Shown in pieces: positions 8,046 through 14,880 of a stretch of DNA of 14,880 nt; position 1 is the first letter of the stretch; each line of letters starts with the position of its first letter. Source of the DNA: Fragilaria radians (taxonomy: Eukaryota; Bacillariophyta; Fragilariophyceae; Fragilariales; Fragilariaceae); NCBI GenBank assembly GCA_900642245.1, contig CAAAJI010000144.1, positions 57,027 to 71,906 of the forward strand. The letters are read 5' to 3'. A program made the position numbers and the translations under genes. A model generated the notes under the pieces. The model was given only the letters and a program-made list of their open reading frames with translations. It made no database searches and was not told the origin of the DNA.

Positions 8046-8654
8046 AGCAAAGCAAGCACCAACTACTTGCCTAGAGAAAAAAGGTTCATTCAATGTAAGT
8101 GCTTAAAATGTTCCAATAGTTTGTAATGTAGCGATGGTAGAAAGACCGTACTCCTGGTATGAGCAAGTAAAGAAAATTTCCACCATGACATTACATCCCT
8201 AGATTTTGTAAAAATTTAAAATCATTGCATATGCTACTATTTTCTACTGCTCTATCAAATGACCCAATCATGTCAAAGAGGCACTGTGCTTGGGAAACAA
8301 TAACCTACACAATACCTTTCAGCAAAAGAGGCTGCATAAACAACTAAATATGCTTGCAATTCTACTCTGAATGCAAAATTCTTTTTTATTTTTAGGACTA
8401 CTATTACTTTTTATTATTTATACTATTATACTTTGCCATGTATATGAGAAAATCTTCCCTGAAGTCTAGGGGTATGCTCAAGTACAACTTCACACAACAC
8501 TATTTTGTATAAGCCTTCTATGTGTTCTACATTAAGAAAAATAGAAGATAACTCTTTATAACTCTAATAAAGCACATCAAATTAAACTAGAAAAAGAAGA
8601 TGATATTTTGTACCAACATTCGGAGACGTCCATTGCTGCTAGTACATGCAAATA
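8046..8654. other. intergenic, nothing recognised
   Basis: AT-rich sequence with many stops in all frames. I see no gene, RNA or mobile-element signature. Confidence 0.5.
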
Positions 8655-9030
8655 TAGATGACGAAGATATCCTCTACATTGGCACATCTAAAACAACAAC
8701 AACTGAAAAGAATAATGGCTGTTGCTTTTCGTTTGCAAATTTTAGATGATACTAATCAAAGATCTCTAAAATTTAGGTGATGCTAAATCACATGTGTTTC
8801 ATGAAGTGTAACATGACTTAGAACATTGTGTAAAATAAGTCAAGAGATATTTTGACTTTCCAGAATAATCTGGAAGTAATAATGCATCCTAAATAATAGG
8901 GGATGATCTAAAGGAATACTATAATAACGAAAAATTAGTCAATCAAGACTCCAATCTTGTATGTTCAAAAATAAGAGTAGTCTTTATAAATTTCAAAAAA
9001 TTAGAACATAATTTTTCTACTTTTAATTTC
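8655..9030. repeat. dispersed AT-rich repeat, copy 2
   Basis: Counterpart of 4697-5040 in the same orientation. The core inverted repeat is kept perfectly: AAATTTTAGA (8737-8746) and TCTAAAATTT (8765-8774), again with an 18-nt loop. The flanks of the core are diverged and carry several small indels. The conservation of the core relative to the flanks is the notable point. Confidence 0.75.
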
Positions 9031-10042
9031 CGCAAACATTGTGTTTGTTGTAAGCTTCTGACATATAAGACCTTCCAGACTTAAGAATATATTCCCTTGA
9101 TTTACATTTCATTCAAAATCCTCTTGTGATTCCACTTGTTGTTTCTCTATTATTTATTTTGGATTTGATTAAATCATACAAAGTTTGAAAACTTTTCCTT
9201 ACATCAAGATATTCTTTTGTAGGGATTTTATTCCATATTACGCTATACAATTTGGCAGAACAGCTCTCATCATTAACATTCATTCTCCTTGATATTTTAA
9301 TTGTTATACTATTGTTACAAAATCTGTAATCATCTTGTACGTTTCACTGCGTATTAACTTAAAGATAATATACCATAATTAAAAGAAGTAGAAAATGAAA
9401 AACGTTGTCAACCCTACGTTATCGAGAATGAAAGAAAGACAATATTGGAGACAAGTAGTAGCGTTTGTATTGAAAATGGTTGGAGTATTACGTTTTAGAA
9501 ATTTCTTTTTGTGGTAAGGTTTCACTGGTTATTAAAAACGTTAACCAGAATTCGGGTCTAGTTACTTTTCTTCAGTACCGCAGCCAGTAAAACACTAGAA
9601 ATCTGTGGGTGTTTTTCACGACAGCCTAAGGCATTTCAAGGATTCGTTTGACCCATTTTTTGTTTATTTCAATCAGCTTGTCGTCGTCTTTGCATTCCAA
9701 ATTAAAGTTTCGTCTTCACCTCAGATCAGGGTTCACCTCAGATCAGGGTCTATGCAAACAATGTGAGACAATTAAGGACTGAAGATGATTCGCTCCGAAT
9801 CGAAGAGGCGGTAGAATGACTGCCATTATTTTTGTCAATGACGCAGAAATATGTACCTATAATCATTCCAACTTGGTCAACACCAACCAATAACGATCAA
9901 CCACAACAACAATGTTGGTCTGACAGATACAACAATGACTTTACTCGACTTTTGGGTCACTGATTGACTTGAATTTAGATGCATCAAATCCTGGAGATGG
10001 TGTCGACAATACTCCACGACAATCTATTTCCTCCGAAGGCAC
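9031..10042. other. intergenic; includes 17-bp exact tandem duplication
   Basis: AT-rich up to about 9540, then more balanced. TTCACCTCAGATCAGGG occurs twice in tandem (9715-9731 and 9732-9748). From about 9959 an open frame encodes SLIDLNLDASNPGDG and later ARSWTDMFDKNLS before a TAG near 10094. It may be the upstream part of the broken gene region that follows, but I do not recognise it. Confidence 0.4.
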
Positions 10043-10200
10043 TTGTCACCCAGCACGGTCTTGGACAGACATGTTCGACAAAAATTTGAGTTAGCACTTG
10101 ATAATCTTCCCAATGAGACAAGATGGGAAATATTCAACAATACTAAGAACAAGATTGCAGATCAAACACTCACAACGGGTGGCCTTGACAAGTATGATGA
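10043..10200 (+). pseudogene. unrecognised coding-like fragment upstream of the WD40 remnant
   Basis: The frame from 10043 encodes a plausible soluble stretch, with LALDNLPNETRWEIFNNTK as its most protein-like part. Around 10195 the WD40 frame takes over in a different phase, while this frame runs on to 10312 without meaning. It may be an exon or a shifted piece of the same locus, or of another gene. No domain is recognised and the call is tentative. Confidence 0.3.
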
Positions 10201-10854
10201 TCAATACGCATGTTCTGTGGTTTTCCATCAGGTAATTTACATATCTGGACATCCCTTGGAGGAAGTCTCTTACGCACCATTAAGGCACATTACCGTCCAA
10301 TCCGATCTATGATATGGAGTGATTGCTCATCGTATCTAATCACTGGTGGGGATGATGGGATGGTCCATGCATTTAGTCTCCTAGTAGATTTAGTAGAATA
10401 TGATGACAACCCGACAATGACATCACATAATGGTTTTTTATATGCTGGATCAAATCAGGGTACTATCTATGCCATCGACATAACAGTCTAAAGTGTCGGC
10501 TAGTACGTCTGAAGAAAAAGTTTTGGAATATGATTTCAGTACTTTTCTGTCCGAACTTCTATGTTGTCTACGGATGATGGTACTACTGCATCTCGTAACG
10601 AAAGGAGTACTGCATATCCGATAACGTCCATCACTATCATTCCGTATGGAGATGAGAGTCCGTCAGACTCATTACCAGAAGGTGGTAGGTTTCTGGCCAA
10701 CAATACCTCATCTAAAGAAACAATAGCAAATAGTGTTACGAATCTCAAAACACCCTTGACACGTTTTCCGGATACAACTAGTGATAGCTCACAAATATCA
10801 ACGTGGGCTCCTGTACCATTTCTCCAACCTAAACGCGCGGTTCAAACTCTCTAG
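10195..10854 (+). pseudogene. broken WD40 gene resembling Ipi3/WDR18
   Basis: The frame from about 10195 to 10491 encodes CGFPSGNLHIWTSLGGSLLR, then IKAHYRPI, then SSYLITGGDDGMVHAFSLL. This SGNLxxW-AHY-TGGxDGxVxxxSL order is characteristic of Ipi3/WDR18, a nuclear WD40 protein of the Rix1 complex in 60S ribosome maturation. After VEYDDNPTMTS the sequence jumps to YAGSNQGTIYAIDI, which looks like a later WD repeat, so an internal part seems deleted. Stops follow at 10489-10535. The same frame reopens at 10561-10854 with YPITSITIIP and WAPVPFLQPKR, like the C-terminal part. The normal protein is about 400 residues or more; the 5' half is missing. A functional copy should exist elsewhere. A multi-exon gene is a less likely alternative. 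Confidence 0.55.
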
Positions 10855-11561
10855 CATACACAGCATTTCCCGAATGAATGCAAAGATGAGGGGAAACTTT
10901 TGCTTCTACATGTAATTGCCACTAACAAGTATAACTTCATTTCATGAAATAGCTCTTCACAATAAAATGATGTATTTAGCACATAGTTGAATACACAATG
11001 GAAAGTGGAAATTAAACGCTTTACACATTCCTACAAGGCTGATATGGAAAGCCTTGACACTTAGTCAAGGCGCTAACATTAAAAGTTCATCGATATTCAA
11101 GACCTTTGGATATGTAGTCATTTTTGTTTCGCTTGCCTTTTTGCCTCCAATAGCAAAGTTTGGACATCAATAAGTCAAAAGTCCATTTCATGTTGAGAGC
11201 AACAAAACAACTATGAAGTGAAATACAAATAAGAAATACATTCCAGCGAGTTCCAACTTGCACAGCTCACTTTTGATGAAGGCAAAAGAAGGCACCAAAA
11301 ATCACAGGAAATATATGATGCATCGAATTATAAAATCCAAGTTGTGTAGAAGCATATTGAAATGAGCTTAATTCGAATGGAGATAATTGGTGGCAAATCA
11401 ATTGTCCACGGGGGGAAACCTTGCCTTGTTGAAGACGCGACGAGCGATGAAAAACCAAGTATTGAGTTTCACCGTCAAGAGAGCGCCCATTAGATATCGC
11501 ATTTACGGAAAACAGTGAGGGGGTTGCCATGTAGAATATCGTGTCAATGTGATGTTGTATA
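10855..11561. other. intergenic, no supported gene
   Basis: Nothing recognised. The longest open frame here (minus strand, 11641-11267, 124 codons) crosses the left border of the duplicated unit. Copy A does not preserve it, and it has no recognisable domain. Confidence 0.45.
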
Positions 11562-12661
11562 ATCGTTGTAGGCAACCTAACACACCCAGGAACAAGAATA
11601 ACCCAGATCAAATCCAAAGCGAAGTAGCTTTGTGTATACAAATGTACCTACGTATCCATAGAGGCATCTTGGATCGTACGTTTGACTTATCTGCACCATT
11701 GGTCTTTTTGTCGACTGCAACTTGATTCGTGTCGATTGTTGTATTTAAATTTCATTGCGATAGTTTGTTTCTCGAGACGCAATAAATTAGGCCATACAAC
11801 GAGAGTCAGAGAGACTAACAGTTATGTCAGTCGAGAGTTGACATTGTAAAGAAACGTGGAGTAGTGGTCTGTGGCCATATTCGGGAAAATTTTGGACGTA
11901 TCGATTTACTCCTACAACGAGATCATGATCGTCCACCCAGTATCGATGACTCGTTCCGAATTGGCAGCAAGTCAAGTTATTCAAGACTTACAATCTCATG
12001 GGTGGAAGAAAATTTTGCAACGACGTCCAAAGTCGAGTCTGACAGAAATTGAGGTCCTGTAGACTCCATGTGAATATACACACATTTGAAGACATCAAGG
12101 CGGGAGAGATGTACTCCTTCTACTTGTACTATGTCTAAATGTGTAGTATTTTGAAGAGTTAAATCAAAAGGCTCAAAGTAAAGTCGTACTTTTATAATGA
12201 GAAAAGCAATTAAGCAGCAGCATCAAGCAGCTACATCTTTACTACTAGAAACAAGTCATATCTTTACTTAGACAAAAGTTCCTCACACTCTCAAAAAGTA
12301 ATAGAAAACATGGTGAAGCTGTTCTGTGCTCTTGTTGGGGAGAAGGGGAACTATTTCTCCATCAAGATTGATGAAAGTGAATCTGTGAATGACTTGAAGG
12401 TTGCAATCAAGCAAAAGCAGATGTATGAGTTTGCATCAAGCAAGCTACAGCTGTTCCTTGGTAAGAAAAGAGACGGTAGGTGGTTGGATTCAAGCGCTGT
12501 AAAAGCTGTGACACGCGATGGGAATGGATACCCGGAAGGCTTTATGCATATGGGTCCATTGTTGTGGATCAAGAACCCCAAGAACTTTGGAGAAAACTTT
12601 GAGCCAAACGAAGGGGAAATCCACATGCTGGTGGTGGTTCCAGAAAGTGCAGTGCGTGACT
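11562..12661 (+). repeat. duplicated unit, copy B (upstream DNA plus CRN header)
   Basis: Matches 466-1914 in the same orientation. It lacks the 337-bp segment of copy A and a 13-bp piece near the GTAGTGGTCTGTGGCCATAT stretch. Similarity ends at GTGCgTGACT, inside the header gene. About 740 bp upstream of the start codon are shared, so promoter and leader were copied with the header. Small indels between the copies disrupt every open frame upstream of the header, which argues that this upstream part is non-coding. Confidence 0.9.
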
Positions 12662-12675
12662 TAAATTTGAGTTAA
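12310..12675 (+). CDS. Crinkler (CRN)-type N-terminal header protein, copy B, no C-terminal domain
   Basis: The 121-residue product differs from copy A at three shared positions (Ser16 to Tyr, Asn113 to Ser, Pro116 to Arg) and ends with a different tail, DLNLS. The LQLFLGKK and IHMLVVVPE motifs are unchanged. Its stop codon (12673-12675) sits in sequence that is no longer homologous to copy A. Immediately downstream, Ty3/gypsy pol homology begins, so the position where an effector domain would normally be attached is occupied by retroelement DNA. The start context (GAAAACATGG) is the same as in copy A. Preservation of the frame in both copies suggests that the header was under selection until recently or is young. 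Confidence 0.85.
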   Translation: MVKLFCALVGEKGNYFSIKIDESESVNDLKVAIKQKQMYEFASSKLQLFLGKKRDGRWLDSSAVKAVTRDGNGYPEGFMHMGPLLWIKNPKNFGENFEPNEGEIHMLVVVPESAVRDLNLS

Positions 12676-13004
12676 ACTATTTTTTGGAAATTTTATGCAG
12701 ATTAACGTCCAAAATCCTCATCAATTATGATTTGATAATTGGACAGGATTTGCTAAATGAACTAGGTATTATCCTAGATTTTAGCAGACATGCCATCAAA
12801 TGGGAAACGGATGAAGTTCCAATGAAGGAACCTGGGATTTTGAACTGTTCTATTAATCTATTAAAACATTACGTAATTGATAATGAAGCAGCATCAATCA
12901 AATCAGAATTGTATAGATTCTCTAGCGTTTTAACGGATACTTTGTTGCTTGTTTGCCTGGATGATCTTGTCCAAGCTTGTCACTTTTTATATACAGAGGG
13001 ATAA
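12676..13004 (+). pseudogene. Ty3 retropepsin C-terminal part and linker
   Basis: YDLIIGQDLLNELGIILDFS is the conserved C-terminal end of Ty3 proteases (usually YDxIIGRDLL), followed by IKWETDEVPMK. The catalytic DTG that would lie about 60-80 residues earlier is missing, because the sequence upstream is the CRN header. The linker toward the RT continues to SELYRFSSVLTD. From there to the stop at 13002 it no longer looks like pol, so a deletion or scramble is likely before the RT starts near 13040. Confidence 0.75.
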
Positions 13005-13044
13005 AACAACTTTTGCAATTGCTGCATAAGTAGAAACATCTATT

Positions 13045-13790
13045 GATGAATCGTTAGGGGAATTCCATATGGATTTCATTGGACTCACATTAGGTGATCC
13101 CAACTGCATGCCATTTCATGTGAGGCCATATAGTGTGCCTAAAAGTATTGAAGAGCAGTTGAGGAAAGAGGTTGACAGGCTATGAGAAATTGGAGTCCTT
13201 TAGGAGGACTATACCTCTGAATGGGCGTCACTTAGCTTTTTAATTCTCAAAAAGAATGGAACTACACATTTAGTATCAGACTTTAGAAAGGTTCATAATC
13301 TGCTACAACATCACCATTTCCCTATTCCAAAACTAGGAGACATGAATAGGTCAATGGAAGGTTTCACAGATGCAACCTCTCTTGATCTTAGCATGGGTTA
13401 TTATCATATTGAATTAAATCCCACAGCACAAAAGATATGCACAAAAAATAAAAGTACAAACGTCTCCCAATGGGAATTAAAATTGCATCTGATGTATTTC
13501 AACAAGTTATGTCTAAATTTATGCAAAGCAAAATTGGAATATGTCAGGACTTACTTGGATGCCTTATTGATCTTGAGTCTAATTGAGTTGGAAATGGCTG
13601 TAGCAGGAATGAAGATTAATGTTGAGAAAACTAAATTCCTCACAGGTGAAATTGAGTATTTAGGATATTGGATTACTTGCAAAGGGATCCAACTGGTGAA
13701 CAAAAGAGGGGAAGCTATATTAAATTTAATCCACTTACCACTCGGAAGGATCTGCATCTATTGATTGGCATTGCCAATTATTACAGGGAA
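13045..13790 (+). pseudogene. Ty3 reverse transcriptase, frameshifted, active site changed
   Basis: One frame covers RPYSVPKSIEEQLRKEVDRL, then SEWASLSFLILKKNGTTHLV, SDFRKVHNLLQHHHFPIPK and DATSLDLSMGYYHIEL, with in-frame stops at 13183 and 13201. The FPWG segment is missing. KYKRLPMGIKIASDVFQQ is found in a shifted frame (about 13454-13507). The frame then returns at EYVRTYLDALLIL, where the YxDD catalytic box reads YLDA, so the second Asp is lost. The thumb region continues to IEYLGYWITCKGIQL. No active enzyme is possible. Confidence 0.85.
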
Positions 13791-14455
13791 ATGTGGTTCC
13801 ATACAAGTGACTTATTAGCTCCCTTAGCTAAGCTTACGTCAAATAAAACCAAATATCAATGGTTCCAACAACATACATCCGCCTTTGAAAATATCAAAAA
13901 GGCTATAGACTCAGAGGACTTACTAGCATACCCAGATTTTACCACACCGTTTCATCTTTACACATATGCTTTGGATTTACAATTGGGGGGCGTCATTATG
14001 CAGAATAACAAGCCATGAGCGCTTTATTCAAAGAAACTAAACCCAAAAGTTGTTATACTACAACAGAAAGAGAATTACTTTCAATAGTGGAAACATACAA
14101 AGAGTGTAAGCATATTTTACTGAGATACCCTACTATAGTCTTTACAGACCACAAAAATAATACCCTCAACAGGTTCAAAGCTTCAGATCACGTTTTGCGC
14201 TGGCTATTACTTCTGGAGGAATATGGAGTTCAATTCCAATCCCTCCCAGGTATGAAAAATGTCGTAGCAGATATCTTGTCTAGATCAGCATTGAGGATGT
14301 TCCCATACCTATAGAGGAAATATCTACTTTACTGGACACATCCGTGGAAACCAACATTAAATTTCCAATGTATACAGCCTTAATTTATCATGAACAGCTG
14401 AAAAGCCAAGGACTCAGAGAAAAGGCAGCAGATATGCCACACTGCTCCCTCTAGA
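13728..14455 (+). pseudogene. Ty3 connection and RNase H region, frameshifted, first catalytic Asp lost
   Basis: LIGIANYYREMW, then LLAPLAKLTSNKTKYQW and AFENIKKAI, give the connection region. RNase H starts at YPDFTTPFHLYTYALDLQLG, where the usual catalytic TDAS reads TYAL (Asp to Tyr). After a frameshift at about 14015 it continues with YTTTERELLSIVETYKE, FTDHKN, LEEYGVQF and MKNVVADILSRSA. Another frameshift at about 14287 leads into IEDVPIPIEEISTLLDTS and further linker sequence, up to a TAG at about 14452. Confidence 0.85.
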
Positions 14456-14496
14456 ATTTAAAAGGCTATGACCTTCTCTGCTTCAAGGATATTATA

Positions 14497-14735
14497 AGAA
14501 TCTAAATTTAGTCTAACTACTATATATGGTAAGTAACAAGCGGTAGCAGTGGGATTCGAACCCACAAAGGCTCAGAAAAGATGATTTTCTGTATCCACTT
14601 ACAGTAATTGCCGGTTACTGCTGACTCCTGTCATACTAACACTTATATGTTACTGCCCATTTCTAGTAGATGTACCGTTGTACAAATGACTGATGATTCT
14701 CTTGTGTGATAGGTTGACTCTATCTTCTTATTATA
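14497..14735 (-). mobile_element. 239-bp insertion with tRNA-like core (SINE-like), flanked by TATTATA
   Basis: TATTATA occurs at 14490-14496 and 14729-14735, exactly at the two points where Ty3 pol homology is broken and resumed. It is the likely target-site duplication. Joining the flanks at this repeat keeps the pol frame (KDII to DMIYIP). The inserted DNA has no coding capacity. On its minus strand it holds a tRNA-like sequence (14625-14541), preceded by about 100 bp and followed by about 45 bp of unrecognised DNA. A SINE normally has its tRNA part at the 5' end, so the order here is atypical. It might also be a captured tRNA pseudogene. Confidence 0.55.
14541..14625 (-). tRNA. tRNA-like sequence, probably a type II (Ser/Leu-like) pseudogene
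   Basis: The 3' half is excellent: a 5-bp T stem GTGGG/CCCAC around TTCGAAT, containing a perfect B box (GGTTCGAATCC), followed by TGCTACC and a discriminator G. The 84-nt body and a 5-bp long variable arm (GAAAA/TTTTC) fit Ser/Leu-type tRNAs. The 5' half is poor: GTCAGCA pairs with only 5 of 7 acceptor bases. The D arm GTAA/TTAC has a short loop, and the anticodon hairpin CTGTA/TACAG has a 6-nt loop without the expected U33 pattern, so no anticodon can be assigned. There is no T-run terminator directly after it. It is probably a tRNA pseudogene or the tRNA-derived part of a SINE. Confidence 0.45.
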
Positions 14736-14880
14736 GATATGATATATATTCCACAGCCATTAAGGCAAAGAATCATCTCCTGGTATCATGAATACTTTCT
14801 GCATCCAGGACAAGCTAGCACAAAACAAGCAATCCGGAAAACAATGACATGGCCTGGATTTGCCCAGGACGTGGCCAAAC

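Larger units (their letters stand above)
12676..14880 (+). mobile_element. Ty3/gypsy-type pol remnant, split by an insertion, runs off right edge
   Basis: Retropepsin end, reverse transcriptase, RNase H and the integrase zinc-binding region follow in Ty3 order. Gag and the N-terminal part of the protease are absent on the left, because homology starts at a WKFYAD-like stretch directly after the CRN header. Many frameshifts and stops are present and two catalytic centres are altered. No LTR is inside the window. The integrase core would lie to the right. A 239-bp foreign segment (14497-14735) interrupts it. Confidence 0.9.
14456..14880 (+). pseudogene. Ty3 pre-integrase region and integrase zinc-binding domain, split and partial
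   Basis: KGYDLLCFKDII (about 14461-14496) is the end of the pre-integrase linker. After the foreign insert the same frame resumes with YIPQPLRQRIISWYHEYFLH, PGQAS and then TMTWPG (about 14745-14855). HEYFLHPG supplies the two His of the HHCC zinc site; the Cys pair would be just past the right edge. Apart from the insert this part has no stop in the window. Confidence 0.8.

Noticed and set aside
11267..11641. 124-codon minus-strand open frame
   Set aside because: It straddles the border between duplicated and unique DNA, is not kept in copy A, and shows no domain.
14538..14563. tRNA-primer binding site of an LTR element
   Set aside because: A primer site should start with TGG, complementary to the CCA end. 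Here AAG precedes CGGTAGCAG, which fits a genomic tRNA-like sequence on the minus strand. The position inside pol is also wrong for a primer site.

Overview
The window looks like a piece of an AT-rich nuclear genome of a stramenopile alga, most likely a diatom. The main reason is a membrane-anchored leucine-rich-repeat (LRR) protein on the minus strand (5656-6892). It has a long acidic N-terminus, one membrane span, a Trp/Cys cap region and IPSEIG-type 24-residue repeats, an architecture I associate with diatoms. The retroelement remnants and the low gene density fit the same picture. No species is claimed.

Layout from left to right: a minus-strand gag-like scrap (1-153); duplicated unit, copy A (about 466-1914), ending in a short Crinkler (CRN)-type header gene (1563-1916); a decayed Ty1/copia gag-protease-pre-integrase remnant (3018-4665); a dispersed non-coding repeat, copy 1 (4697-5040); the LRR gene with a one-base frameshift (5656-6892, minus); a GC-richer double hairpin upstream of it (7081-7162); a four-unit 40-bp tandem array (7887-8045); dispersed repeat copy 2 (8655-9030); a broken WD40 gene resembling Ipi3/WDR18 (about 10195-10854); duplicated unit copy B (about 11562-12661), ending in a second CRN header gene (12310-12675); and directly after it a decayed Ty3/gypsy pol remnant running off the right edge (12676-14880). 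That remnant is split by a 239-bp insertion carrying a tRNA-like sequence.

The strongest observation concerns the two CRN units. They lie about 11 kb apart in the same orientation and share upstream DNA and the whole header. They stop matching about 16 nt after the HMLVVVPE motif. In oomycete CRN effectors, the equivalent HVLVVVP motif is the known junction where conserved headers meet exchangeable C-terminal domains. Here copy A runs into a stop codon and unrecognised DNA, and copy B runs into retroelement pol sequence. This resembles a header module with its promoter caught without an effector domain.

No operon-like or pathway relationship between genes is visible. Probable functional coding regions are limited to the two CRN headers. 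The LRR gene is one base from intact. All other protein-like stretches are remnants.
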